From positions 50,983,947 to 51,047,946 of the forward strand of contig CM034233.1 of assembly GCA_019916065.1 (NCBI GenBank): DNA of 64,000 nt, read 5' to 3'. The notes beneath the pieces were generated by a model. It saw nothing but the letters and a program-made list of their open reading frames with translations, searched no databases and had not been told where the DNA came from. This stretch comes from Vitellaria paradoxa. Taxonomy: Eukaryota > Streptophyta > Magnoliopsida > Ericales > Sapotaceae. Below are positions 1-12,549 of this stretch, piece after piece. Numbering within the stretch: the first letter of the stretch is position 1; every line of letters begins with the position of its first letter. The position numbers and the translations under genes are program-made.

Positions 1-1744
1 ATGATAATACAAGCATATTACTGTGAGTTGTTAGTGAAAGTTGTCAGGATAATATGATTCATTGTTAGTAAGTTATGATTATGAATAAGGTATGAAAATA
101 GTAAATGGAAAGCGCTAAATGAGAATAATGCTATAATTGCAAGTTGGTGGATACTGAAAAATAGGGAGGGTATAGAGACTACCATTGGGTTAAAAGACCC
201 TAAACCTACACAAAGGTTGGTTATTGTGCCAATAGGTTAGCAACCTACATCACCGACGTTTATTCTGGCTAATCGTGGCCTTTAGATGTAGATTCATAAA
301 CGACGATAATGATGATTTAGCTAATCGTGGCTCGTAAGCCCAGACTCATAAACGACAACGCTTTGGTTGATTGTTTCCATTGAGTGTTGACCCGTAAAAA
401 TAATGTTGGTAGTATCTACTCTATAATTGTGATGTGAACTAGAAAAAAGATAAAGAAAGATAATAAATGGATAATTGGTTATATTGATTTGTTGGTTATT
501 GATGTCGATATATGAATGTTGGATTATTGCGGTGACATGCAGTTATTGGATATTGATATTACGATGTTTATTATTTATTACTTCTATTGTTGTTTCATAT
601 TATATATATTTTTATTATGCATTGTGGCACAAGTGAATAAGTGCTTATGTTCCTATAGATTGTGTTGTAGCTACAGAACCTGAAAGTTAGGTGGAACCCA
701 CTGTGCTGGATTAAGTGTTACTTTATTAGGGTTTATGTTCATATCTTAATTATCGGGAATGTAATATTATTAAATTTGGACTTATTTGATATGGTTGTAT
801 GGCCATAAGGCCAAGATATTATATCGGGTTTATAATGGAGCATTGATACTCGATTTGACTGTGGCATAACTATTATTATCATTTTATGGTTATATATTGT
901 AGATGTCTGCTTTAGGGTAGTTATGATTCTGATCAGAATATAATTATGATTGGTACATGATGTGTGTGATTACATTCAGTTCACTCCTCAAGTCACAAGA
1001 TCCAAGGCATGACAATCCTTACGACAGTGCATTTTTTAGGTTTTTCCAACAGTTTTTCACTACTCGAAATATCTATAATTATATATCTGCATGGTGGTCA
1101 ATCCACACAAATGTTTACATGTTCAACTGTCTATCTAAGTACTATATGGCTTTGCCACTTCATTCCATTTGTATTTATGTATATTTATGAATGGGTTGGT
1201 GGTGAGAGGATGACCAATTGGACTTAGCTATAGTTGAGATTTGAGAGAAAGTTGGATAATACAAAGCGTGTGTCTGTGTTGTGAGAAAGAAAGAAAGAAA
1301 GAAATAGAAGAGAATAGGAAGAGAAAGAGAAAGAAATGAAGCTCACCCAACATTTGCATCATCTTCACCTTAAATAGAAGGATTTGGGTTTAAAATGCAT
1401 CAGTGTATGGAAAAAGGCTTGAAAATGGAAAATAATAAGATTTAAATGTTTCTGACCGTTGTTATTCGGACAGTCATTCATATAGTTAAGTCGTGTGGAG
1501 GTCTGTCTGAACGGAAGCTTAGAACTCAACCCTATGGTTTATATCTTTGCACTATTGGCTATTTCTATAGCATCTTGTCAACACTCACATGCACACGACG
1601 TCTCCGTTTGGACACTTGTTCGAATGGCAGAGGCCATACTTGAATTTGTTTGTTTATTTGAGTTAAACTGTAAGATTTTCGTTATGTGTTGATATATTGA
1701 ACTTAAGCAAACATTCAAATCTATATAATAATATATCTCATTGA

Positions 1745-2385
1745 TTTGACATTTATATATTTTCAACCGTTAAATTTATTCAATGGTCTAGATTACTTTT
1801 TCTCTCTCCGCTTTAGTTGTCTTTTCAGTCACTTCGCATGAAAATATAATCCCTCGCTCTTCTCATGTATTTTTTGAATACTTTTTATATATAAAAGTTT
1901 TTTAATTAATATTTTAGAAATGTGATAATATTTGTAATAAATAATGAAATTGTACAAATTTATTAAATAATGTAAGGACACCTATCAAACAAAAGCAACT
2001 AATTTTTTTATTTAAAAAAATTTATATTTAAGCTTTAATTTTGTAAAAATAAAAATTAGTTTATTTTAAAAAATAAACATTTAAATTAAAATTTTAATTT
2101 GAATGTACTTAAAACTTAAATTTTAAATATATATATTTTTACACTCTTTATGTTATTTATATAATAAAGAAGCTTAAAATTTTGAATTTAAAATATTTTC
2201 AATAGTTGGATTTATTCAATGGTCAGGATTTTTTTTCTCTCTACTTTGGTTGTCTTTTTGATTATTTCATATAAAATATATTCTCTCTTCCTATACTTTT
2301 TTAATACTTTTTATATAAAAGTTTTTAAATTAATATTTTAAAAAATGTGATAATATTTATACAAAATAATAATTTTTTATACCTT
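1745..2385 (+). repeat. Pair of direct repeats of about 190 bp
   Basis: About 190 bp from 1755 (TTTATTCAATGGTC, then a TTTTTCTCTC tract and TTGTCTTTT) recurs diverged from about 2205, ending in TTTTATATAAAAG and AATGTGATAATATTT. The copies have the same orientation and about 440 bp offset, with AT-rich DNA between. No ORF or structural RNA is apparent. Confidence 0.6.
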
Positions 2386-3240
2386 TATTAGACACCGTAT
2401 GGATGTCTTAGTCTCTTTTGATTAATAATTTTTATTTTTATAGTTTATTTTTATAGTTTTCCATGTTGGTTTATTTTATAAATTTAAATTTGAGTTGTTT
2501 ATATGCCAAATTATATTTATGTGCTTTTAGGCATGGGCAATTACTAGTCAATTCATGAATCGAGATATTAATATCATGCTGTATGATTGAGATGTATTAA
2601 TTTTGTTTGGGTTGAAAGGTACTGGAATAGAGGATATATATATTTATGAGTTGATAATCCCTAGACTTGTATATGGGTTAGTTATCAAACCAATAGGTTA
2701 GTAACCTACATAATAATGTGCCTAAGGTTGACATATAATATCCCAGGACTATATGTGATGGATAGATCCATAGCCAACTGGGAGGAATCTGTGAGTACTT
2801 TCTAGAACTGTATATGTGGGATTGAATGTTACTCTCTAGTTGTGTACATAAAGTTGTTTATTTGAGTTGGTTGTTAAGATTTTAGATCAATTTTGCAAAA
2901 TATCTAACCTAATTTATTGTTTTGATTATGTACATATTGGAATTGGAATATTGAAAATGATAATAACGATGTTATGATTATAATATGTTAAGATTATATT
3001 TATTATATTTTATATAAATAGTATGATAAGATATGGCATTACTATTATTTCTTTTGGGCACATTAGTATGAGTGTCCACTTCCCTACAAACTTCATTGTA
3101 TGTTATGATAAGACCACACGTGGTAGGTAGACTGGACCACCTGATCGTGAGTCATAGCTATCCTGGACTTATATTTAATTATTTATTTTGTCTTGAAAGA
3201 TCATGTATATTGATGCGAGGATTTTTTTATGTATTATATA

Positions 3241-3396
3241 TAGAGCCGGCCTTGGGCTAAAGCCTAAGGTGCGGTGGCTTTAGGCCCACCAAAAAATTCT
3301 TTATACAAGGGACTCCCAAGTATCGGGTACTCTTATATATGGGGGCCTCATTTTTTCGAATGGCTTTAAGCCCTCTAAAAGTTAGGGTCGATTCTG
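3241..3396. mobile_element. Small palindromic MITE, hAT-like
   Basis: About 155 bp, GC-richer than its surroundings. It begins AGAGCCGGCCTTGG and ends with the imperfect inverse (AGGGTCGATTCT), and has an inner inverted repeat GGGCTAAAGCC / GGCTTTAGGCCC. The run ATTATATATA lies on both sides, consistent with a target duplication, although a TA-rich target makes this weak. There is no coding capacity. The class assignment (hAT-type non-autonomous) is inferred from terminal style. Confidence 0.55.
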
Positions 3397-3539
3397 ATTA
3401 TATATACACTGGAGCGTTAACTTATTATTTTAGGATTATGTGTCCATTTTTACTCTATTATATTTTATGGTGTTACTTTGATTAGGGATTGAGGCTAATT
3501 GACTTGCTGCTTGATTTGTGAAAAAATTAGGAGCGTGAC

Positions 3540-4150
3540 ACAAACTTATCTAACCATAGCTTAAATATTTATTTATGATATAAAAATACTAATATGCCAT
3601 GGAACTAAACTGTTCTAAATAAAATTGGATTGGTTGGATTCTATAGCTTAATCAAATACAAAAATTGGACCTAAAATTTTGGGTTTAATGCAAAATGAAA
3701 CCACTTTGACAAAAAGATACCATTACCAAATAGGACTATTGTCAATGATGAAAATAGAAAATGCAAACAACATTATTTCAAACAATACGATTGTAAGTGA
3801 AAAATAACTGCAAGTGAGATTTATAATACAAAACTCACTTGCATCTTCTTTAAAAGATCAATTGAGAGCTAATCATGAAAGGCAAATGATAAAAAATGCT
3901 TTCTTATATTAGAAGATCATAGTGACAATACAATTCAAAATGCCTACTTCTAAAAGTACCCAAAAAAGATAAATAAATAAATAAATAAATATTAGCGTTC
4001 ATCAATTCATAGAAAAATTCATATAAATTAGAAGAATGATCAAATAAGTTTTTATTATACCTAAATTTAAGCAGAGGCAGTTGGGTTAGAAAGATGGAAG
4101 CTTCTTTATTTTCATATTTATCCATAATTTCATATCTTAATCATTTTTTA
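3540..4150. other. AT-rich intergenic DNA, no gene seen
   Basis: No domain-bearing ORF, hairpin or repeat was recognised apart from a short AAAT microsatellite near 3970-3990. It separates the left LTR-like repeat region from the long-TIR element. Confidence 0.5.
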
Positions 4151-4159
4151 TGTCACTGC

Positions 4160-6625
4160 TGACTTCCCATGTTATGCACACTCGACATTTTAATCCTAAT
4201 AGGTAGCTGGGATTTAATTTATATAAGTTTAGACGTTTTTGGAACTTTTTTTTTACCAAAATTGGGCCAAAATCGTTTTATGGTGCAAATGTTTGTGATT
4301 AAATAAAATCGTTTACCGCATAAAAGATTTTCAAACTCTACACACTAAAACTTGTTTATGGTCAAAGACGAAATTAACTGAAAATGTTTACCATGTAGAC
4401 GAATTCAGTATAAGACATGTAAGAGTTGAAACTTTAAAAACGTTTACATAGTCAACGGTTCTTTTCAAATTCGTTTAGTCTGTCAACGAATTTAGCCTAC
4501 CACCCATACCTCTAGCAACTTTTTCCTTAACCACCCCCTGTTTGTACAAAAAGCAACATCAAACCACCAATAACATGTTTGTACAAAAAGTAACATCAAA
4601 CAACCAACATTGTAACCCAAATAAAACAACATGTAAATGTCAAATAAACAACCAACATTAACTCAAATAAAATAACTTGCAAATGTCAAATAAATAGCCA
4701 ACGCTGCAACCAAATAATAACCTGCATTGAATTTGTTTCCAGTAACCTGCAACCTCCCAACAACAAAACAACAAACCATATACATTTCCATTGTACACAA
4801 CAAACCATATACAAATATCTAACAACTACAATTGTCATTTTTTTTCTTTAGGGCAATTATAGTACGAGGCAAAAATTATAGTTCATAACCTTTTGCAACT
4901 AATGTAACAAGGGAAAAAATAAAAATCTAATTGAAATAAAATATAACAATCTTTGCAACTAAAGTAAGAAGAAAAAAATAAAAATCTAATTGCCTCAAAT
5001 ATTTACATAATCCATGAGTTAATATGTTAAAAATAAATGTGTCCACCAGCTTCCAAATGTAGAGAGACTAATTGAAGCAAGGCCACTTGCATGAAGCACA
5101 ATAAATGTAAGGTGGAGAGTAGATGCAACAAAATATATTAAATACAATTTAATTATATTATTTATTAACAATAATTGAATAAAATATATTTCATATTAAT
5201 TAAATTAAATTAAATAATTAAACTTAGTTACTATCAAAACAAAAACCAAAGAATACTAAAAAAATCTAACCAAAATCATAGTTATAAGGCATCCTACAAG
5301 AGAAACCAACAAGAGAACACAAAATTAGACTATCAAGCATCTTTCTTCAGTAAAGTTGGAAGGGTGAAAAGAATTAAAATGGGTACTACCACATATTTGA
5401 ATAGAAAAACAAAATATATTATACCTTTATTGAATAATGAATTCATATCATACAGACAAAAATATATATGTCCAAAGACCACCACAATGAAAAAAAAAAA
5501 TATGTATATATATATATATATAATAAGCCTTGAATCTCTGCTCAAAGAGACAATCCAAAAGTTTCCCCAATGTGAAAAAACTATAATTATCAAATTTAAG
5601 GTCAAATAAAAATCCAAAATATAAAAAAAAAATTCCACGACAACAAAAACATAGAAACTTCAGCAAAAATTCAAAATTCATCTAACAGAATTAAAACCTC
5701 GCATGCTGCATCTAAAAATCAACATTTTTCCTTAATTAAATTACTACAAGGTCATCAAAATCAACCCAAACACAATGTTAAATAAACATATTAAAGATAT
5801 ATATACTTAGGAATATGCAGATAAATAAGCCAAAAATCACTTTGATGAACCGAAACTCAAATTTCTGAAGTCAAAATCAATATATCGAAACTAATTTCCA
5901 AATAGCTATAGAAATATAAAAACCCTATAATACGTGTATATAGAAGAGAATTCACATGGTAAAAAGATGAACACTCTTCAATGGTGAATCTAGTTCTGTT
6001 TGAAAAGGATTCAATGTCTTCACCTCTAAAAAAGATTTAATGGTGAGTCCAATCGTGTGCTATTGTAGTGAAATCTAACAACTCTTAAAAAACCTATCCT
6101 TTACGGCTCTCTAGCAAGTTCAATCAATCATCTCTAGCCAATTATCATTTGTTATAGGTTTAGAGAGTTACAAAGATATAGGAGGGAACGTGGGAATGAA
6201 GTAACAGCTAAAGAAAAGCAAGAATGTAGGAGTGAAGTAACAGCAAAAAAACAATAAGAAGGAAAGACGATGAACAATAGGTGTAGAATCTAAAATCGTT
6301 TAAAGGGTGAACGAGTGTGGCTTAATTCATTCACCATGTAAATGAGTTTGTACATAAGAAAAAGCTGCTGAACGAATAAAAGGTGAAGAATTTGCTCGAG
6401 GAGTTTTAAAATTAGCATTGAATTCATTTACATAGTAAACATTTTTAGGAAAATACACTTTCAAAATCGTTTATGCTATAAATAATTTTATTTAATCACA
6501 AACATTCACACTGAAAATGATTTTGGTCCTATTTTGGTAAAGAATTTCAAAAGTGCCTAAGCTTATTTAAATTAAAGTCCAGTTGCCTATTGGGGTCAAA
6601 ATGCCCACACACACACGCATAAAGG
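4160..6625. mobile_element. Non-autonomous DNA transposon with long terminal inverted repeats
   Basis: The left end (about 4160-4410: AGGTAGCTGGGATTTAA, then TTTACCAAAAT, GTTTGTGATTAAATAAAAT) is mirrored in reverse complement at about 6400-6620 (TTAAAGTCCAGTTGCCT, ATTTTATTTAATCACAAAC). Weaker similarity continues inward (AACGAATT/AATTCGTT). Arms are at least 200 bp, spaced about 2 kb. The interior has no transposase; it holds short tandem repeats (4545-4735, 4885-4990, 6180-6260). The structure fits a TIR-MULE or foldback element; no 9 bp target duplication could be fixed, so the family is inferred and the ends are approximate. Confidence 0.65.
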
Positions 6626-6642
6626 TGGGGAGAGAGAGAGTG

Positions 6643-6895
6643 AGAGGAGTTTTTTACCATTAGATTAACATTAATATAATATTATACTAAAATAGGTGAA
6701 ATGAAACTAAATACCAAAGTAGGGGCAAAGTCGTAAGTGATATTTATGACTTCAGTCACACTCATAAATTGCTGAAGTCATAAATGGTAAAGTACCACTT
6801 ACAACTTTACCCCTACTTTGGTATTTAGTTTCATTTGACCCTATTTTAGTATATTATTATATTAATATTAATATAGTGGTAAAAAACTCCTCTCT
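6643..6895. mobile_element. Full-length hairpin MITE
   Basis: Almost the whole 253 bp is one inverted repeat. The left arm GAGAGGAGTTTTTTACCA (6643 on) pairs with TGGTAAAAAACTCCTCTC at the right end, and AAACTAAATACCAAAGTAGG pairs with CCTACTTTGGTATTTAGTTT. Arms are about 115 bp around a short loop near 6775. A second, smaller inverted repeat built from the same AAGTCGTAAGT motif follows at 6896-6960. A transcript would fold into a long stem. No ORF is present. Confidence 0.75.
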
Positions 6896-6959
6896 TCTAG
6901 TAAAGTCGTATTACTTGTGACTTTACCAGAAGATGTAAGTGGTACTTACGACTTCTCTT

Positions 6960-7151
6960 TCCTTTTATGAATCCTCTGCAACTCAAAAGCTCCAACGGTT
7001 GACTCACAAACCTTGTCAAGCATAGTTGTGCATGGCTTCCTCCCTCTATCGCGTCACCATTGTAGGCCTACGTTAGGGCTTCAATGGTTGTCTTCTCAGC
7101 CGAACTTGTACCATTCAACATCTTCTCCGTAACCATGTAAGTGCAAACCCA

Positions 7152-7198
<47 letters not shown>

Positions 7199-8440
7199 AA
7201 AGGGCTATTCATGTCCAATGCACAGTTGAATTCATAGCTAATGAAACATTAAGATATTTTGCTTAATATTTCGTTATTGATACATTCATCTTACTACCAT
7301 TGTTAGGTTCTTTATTTCTGATGAGTTCATTTCTTATCATTCCTGAATTAGGCTTGTTGTTTGATAAATTTGATTGCCAAGTCCTTGGGTTTGTTGATGT
7401 TGTTGTTGTTGTTGTTTATATATATATATATATATATATAAATTGAGTTTGTCATGGTAAGTTGGCTTTCTGAAATTGGATTTGTCATGATTTTTTTTTT
7501 CAAATTTTTAGTAGGCTTAGGTTTGAAATTTTTGAAATTGGGTTTGTGGATTTGTTCATCAATGGAGTTCATCTTTATTTCCCTTTACTTTTGATTTTTA
7601 TTTCAATTATGTTTGGCTAGTTGAATGCTTGATTTGAATTAATAAAGAGGGATGAGAGTCTATGAATCGAATGGGTTGTATGTTTTTATTGTAAATCTTT
7701 AGATGCTTTCATAGTAGATAAAAATTTGATTTTGTACATTTGACAATGGGTGAAATCAATTAAAGATGGCTGCAAAAAATAAGATGGAGAAAGTACATCT
7801 ACTAGGTTACAAGACATTTGAACTACCATTACACTTTCAATTCCTTTCCATTAACATCAGAATAAATTCTAAAGTAGGGGAAATTAAATGGTCCATTCAC
7901 AATTAATAGTTTTCAAATTGCCATTAGGAATTAAGTTAGTATTATGTATTAATTACCCATCTGTCTTACTAGCTTATTTTAACCCAATGATTTTATATTT
8001 AGGGATAGAGGTAGTTACACCTAAGCACTGGTACAAAAATATAACAAACTAGACATTGTTCTAGTTGTAGGGTGGTGATTTTTGTTTTTGACAACAATTA
8101 CTTTCAACTTTTACTTTTTAATTGTTTTAGTTGTTTACGCTTTTTTTTTTCTTTTACCAAAATTTATTATTTTTTTTGTTTTTCCATTTGATAGCTTTTA
8201 CGCATGTTATTGATATACTTAGAAAATGCAAATGTTTCCAAATATGAAAATACGTGTGCTTTTTTTAATTTTGGAACAAAGTTAATTTTTTTCACTTGTA
8301 TACAAAAAAATCAAATTAAATTATTTTAAAAAAAAGTCATGAAATGAAACAAAAGTTAAAATATACAGTGGTGAAGCTCGTAGTTGCCAACCTAGATAAC
8401 ACAAGCTAGAGAAAACTTGTAGTTTTTTTTTTTTTTTAAT
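6960..8440. other. Intergenic DNA with AT microsatellites and one exon-like patch
   Basis: Positions 6965-7150 are less AT-rich and contain an ATG with a short broken reading frame, ending at ATG/GTAAGTGC, which resembles a splice donor. The rest is T- and AT-rich, with (AT)n runs near 7154-7190 and 7418-7440 and a poly-T run ending near 8437. No domain could be recognised; the exon-like patch could be a captured gene fragment, at low confidence. Confidence 0.35.
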
Positions 8441-8455
8441 TATGGAACCTTGTAC

Positions 8456-11400
8456 AACTCCACCTATGTTTTTCCATAGCTGGTCCCAAGCCCGGATAAA
8501 GGAGGAGGGTTGTGTTAGATGATCGACAGCTAACGTAAAACTTTGTCGAATTTTTTTTCATGGATTTTCCGACACCTAATGAGATTTTGTGAGGGCGTTC
8601 CCTACTTAGCGACGCGCTGTATAGTTCGAGTACAGTGTTAAATAAGCAAGAACCGCTGTATCGATGCTCGGGTGCAGTGTTAAATAGGCAAGGGTCCTCA
8701 CACTTTCCTAAATGAGTGGGGGGTAAAGAAGCTAGTCCAAAATAGAAGGCTGAGATTAAGTACTTGGAACATTGGGAGCTTAACTGGGAAACTTATGGAA
8801 GTGGTGGATACAATGGAAATGAGAAGAATTGTAATTGTTTGCTTGTAAGAGACGAAGTGGGTGGGACAAAAAGCTAAGAAAATTGAGAGGACTTGGTATA
8901 AGTTATGGTATACGGGACTTAATAAATCGAGAAATGGGGTTGGCATAGTAGCAAGCAAGGACCTAAAGGAAGATATAGTTAATATAAAACGCTGTGGAGA
9001 TAGGATTATTGCAATAAGTTAGTGTTAGGAGAAGAGATAGTAAACGTAATTAGTGCTTATGCCCCCCAGGTGGGCTTAGGAAATGTGTATAAGGAGAAGT
9101 TTTGGGAAGACTTGGAAGGATTGCTAATAAAGATACCTCAAGGAGAGATGGTCTTCATAGGAGGAGATTTGAACGGTCATATAGGACGCGACGTAGATGG
9201 ATATATAGAAGTACATGAGGGGTATGGTTACAATAATAGAAATAAAGAAGGGAAGGATATTTTGGAGTTTGCAGTGGCTTATGATCTCATGGTGACGAAC
9301 ACCTTTTTTAGGAAGAGAAATGAACATTTGGTGACTTATAATAATGGCTCCTCAAGGACACAGATTGACTTCTTCTTAACTAGGAAAACAGACCGAGTAG
9401 CTTGTAAAGATTGTAAAGTTATACTGGGGAGAGCTTGACTGCCCAACATAAGTTGTTGGTCATAGATGTGCAGCTTCAAAGGTGGACTAGAAAAAAGAAA
9501 TTGTATAGATGCTCAAAGACTAAATGGTGGAACTTGAAAGGTGATAAGCAACTAACATTTAAGGAAAGGGTACTAGACGAAGCCGTTTGGATGGTAAATG
9601 AGAGTGCAAATATTATGTGGGATAAGGTAGCAAAGTGTATTAGGAAGGTAGGGAAAGAAGTCTTAGGAGAATCCAAAGGGAGTGCTCCGGCACAGAAAGA
9701 GGCATGGTGGTGGAACGAGGCCATCCAAGACAAGATAAGAGTTAAAAGAGAGTATTTTGAATCTTGACAAAACAATCGAAATGAAGCGAACTTGGAGAGG
9801 TATAGAGAAGCAAAAAAAGAAACCAAAAAGGTAGTTAATGAGGCTAAGGCAAAAACATTTGAGGATTTATATAGACGACTTGACATTAAGGAAGGCGAAA
9901 GAGAGATATTCAAACTTGCTAATCCAGAGATAGACGAACCAAGGATTTAAACCAAGTTAAATGCATTAAGGATGAGGATGAAAAGGTAAAGGAGCGTTGG
10001 AAGAGGAGATAAAGGAGCGTTGGAAGAGCTATTTCTACAAGTTATTTAACAAAAGCAGTAGTAGTGACATACAATTGGGGCAGTTTACCACTTTTAGGGA
10101 AGAATTAAATTGTATGTTTTATAAGAGAATTAGTAAGGAAGAAGTAAAAGAAGTATTAAAAATGATGAAGAATGGGAAAGCGGTTGGACCAAATGGTATC
10201 CCTATTGAGGTTTGGAGGTGCTTAGGAGAGGATGGCATAAGTTGGTTGACAAAACTTTTTAATGTAGTGCTAAAGAGCAAAAAGATGCCTGATGCATGGA
10301 GAAAAAGTATCCTTATACCCATATACAAGAACAAATGAGATATTCAGAACTGTGCGAACTACTGCGGGATTAAATTGATGAGCCATATGATGAAATTACG
10401 GGAGAGAGCTATTGAGAGAAGACTAAGAAGGACAACAAACGTTTCAGAGAATCAATTTGGTTTCATGCCTGGAAGATCAACCATGAAGGCTATCTTTCTC
10501 TTGAGGAGGTTAATGGAATAGTATAGAGAAGGTCAAAAAGATTTACAAATGGTGTTCATTGATTTAGAGAAGGCCTATGACCGAGTTCTTAGGGAGATTC
10601 TATGGAGAGTATTGGAAAAGAAAGGAGCGTGTGTCGTATATATTGAGGCGATAAAGGACATGTATGATAGAGCCATGACATCTATACGGATGACTGGTGG
10701 AGAGACAACGAGTTTCCTATCACGATTGGTTTACATCAAGGCTCATCGTTAAGCCCGTACTTGTTTACTTTAGTTATAGATGAGATTACAAGACATATTC
10801 AGGATGAGGTGCTGTGGTGTATGCTATTTGCAGATAATATTATTTTAGTAGATGAGACGAGAGAAGGAGTGAATGCTAAGCTAGAATTGTGGTGGGAAAC
10901 GTTAGAGACAAAAGGGTTTAGGCTAAGCCGATGCAAGACGGAATATATGGAATGTAAGTTTAGTCAAAATAGGATAACGAGTAGTATAAAAGTAAGTTTA
11001 GGCACACAAAAGATTGTAGAGAAAGATAAATTTAGGTACCTTAGATCTATGGTGAAATAAGATGGAGGGATTGATACTGATATAAGTCATAGGATTTAAG
11101 CCCAGTGGACCAAATAAAGGAGTGCTTCGGGGGTCTTGTGCGACCGAAAAGTCCCCCTCAAGGTGAAAGGAAAGTATTATAAGGTGGCAGTTAGATCAGC
11201 ACTGCTATATGGATCATAGTGTTGGGTAGTAAAGCATAATCATGATCAGAAGATGGCAGTTGCGGAGATGAGGATGCTAAGGTGGATGTGCGGGATTACA
11301 AAGAAAGATAGGATTAGGAACGAGGATATTAGAGGCAAAGTAGGAGTAGCACCGATTGAAAATAAAATAAGAGAAAATCAATTAAGATGGTTTAGCTATG

Positions 11401-11627
11401 TTAAAAGGCATCCAGCAGAGGCATCTATTAGAAGGTGTGAAAGTATGAAGATTGCCAAGAGCAGGGGAGGTAGAGGAAGACCTAAGAGAAGTTGGAAAGA
11501 AACTATTAAATATGACCTTGCCAACCTAGATCTATCGGAGGATATACCCCTAAATAGATCTAATTGGCGTCGACAAATCCATATAGTCAACCCCACCTAG
11601 TGGGAAAAGGGTTGGTTTGGTTTGGTT
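8456..11627 (+). mobile_element. Full-length RTE-clade LINE with 15 bp target-site duplication
   Basis: The same 15 bp, TATGGAACCTTGTAC, lie at 8441-8455 and 11628-11642, giving exact ends for a 3172 bp insertion. It has a 5' UTR containing two copies of a 40 bp repeat (8611-8650, 8651-8692), one decayed endonuclease-reverse transcriptase reading frame, and a 3' end of short GGTTTGGTTTGG repeats instead of poly-A. These are hallmarks of plant RTE elements. The perfect duplication argues for a fairly recent insertion compared with most elements here, although the ORF already has several stops. Confidence 0.92.
8735..11600 (+). pseudogene. RTE LINE endonuclease / reverse transcriptase, broken
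   Basis: Would encode an apurinic-type endonuclease followed by a non-LTR reverse transcriptase that copies the element RNA at the target. Visible in order: STWNIGSLTGK (about 8765) and ETKWVGQKA of the endonuclease N-terminus, NVISAYAPQVG (9046 on), GGDLNGHIGRD, TQIDFFLTRK. The RT follows with GKAVGPNGIPIEVW (about 10180), NQFGFMPGRST, FIDLEKAYDRV (10552 on) and FADNI at 10827-10841, where the catalytic FADD has changed to FADN. The C-terminal region has LRWMCGITKKDRIRN. Frameshift near 9435 and stops near 8848, 9767, 10335, 10519, 10750, 11058 and 11098 make it non-functional. Confidence 0.92.
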
Positions 11628-11642
11628 TATGGAACCTTGTAC

Positions 11643-12500
11643 GATTTTGTTTAGGATATAATCAGAAATTATATAAGCATGAGTTTATTTTAGAGATACA
11701 GATAAATGGGTTTTTAACTAAAAAGGTGAAAAGCCCTTTTTGCCTTAGGAAAGCCAACATAAGGTTTTAAAGTCTAACTTTAAGCTTAGTTTGGTAATTT
11801 TTGAAATTAGGGTTTGTTTCAATTTCAATTTGTCTAATACAGTAAGGCCAAATGGGTTAGGGTCTAATGCCTATTATCTCTAAACCTACTTAAGCACTCA
11901 TAACCACCATGGAGTCTTAACCTATGGGAGAAATAAGCATCTGTTAATTCTTCTAATGTTTCTAAAACTTTTGTCATGATAATTTGAATTCTACCATACG
12001 AGTATTTATATTTGATTGCTGGGGGACCAAAATGAAATTACAATGCCTTGAATATATGATAGGATAATGCCTTGAATTTTGTTCTAAACTTATTACTGTA
12101 GGAAGATAATTTACCTCTATAACACTTGATTGAATATACTTATATACATAAATGTACTTATATTAATTGATGAATAACAAAAAAGAGAAATAATATAAAT
12201 GTAAGGTCATTAAAATGATTTATTTTAAGTGAAACACAACTAAATAATTATCTACAATATCCTAAAATGCCTTAAATCTTGCAGTTGTATTTATTTAGTT
12301 AATAACATAAATTAATTAAAAAGTTAAAATAATATCTTATTTTAGGGAAATTTAACCAATAAAACTCTACTAAAACTAATACAGAAATATTCGTTATTTA
12401 TAGCGAGAAAAGTAAGTACAATACTTACCATTTCATAAAACACATACATATCCTAGTTAGAGGATACCCTTTTTTTAGGGCCGTAATCTATTATTCATTG
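11643..12500. other. AT-rich spacer, no gene seen
   Basis: Between the LINE and the MULE relic. No domain-bearing ORF, LTR or hairpin was recognised. The MULE 5' terminal inverted repeat may lie here but was not identified. Confidence 0.4.
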
Positions 12501-12549
12501 ATCATCTGTGTTGTTTAAAAAATGAGTTTCACTATTCTATTTTTGGGGA

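Larger units (their letters stand above)
1..3540. repeat. Decayed LTR-like, non-coding repeat DNA
   Basis: No supportable coding region is seen; the short ORFs here have no recognisable domains. The stretch 229-249 recurs almost exactly at 2690-2710 in a similar context (TAGGTTAG-AACCTACA). The segment ends in AATTAGGAGCGTGACA at about 3540, like the 3' terminus (GGGGCGTGACA) of the LTR-type insertion near 53.8 kb, so it may be the remains of one or more large LTRs. A left boundary is not visible and may lie outside the window. This is an inference from motif similarity only. Confidence 0.4.

Noticed and set aside
957..1700. Several short ORFs near the left end
   Set aside because: They are short, overlap in several frames, lie in repeat-like DNA and show no domain or splice context.
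5333..5681. Opposing ORFs of 77-101 codons
   Set aside because: They are AT-driven low-complexity frames (Ile/Tyr/Phe-rich) spanning a TA microsatellite inside a transposon interior.
9476..9913. 145-codon ORF on - within the LINE
   Set aside because: It is antisense to recognised LINE coding sequence and has no domain of its own.
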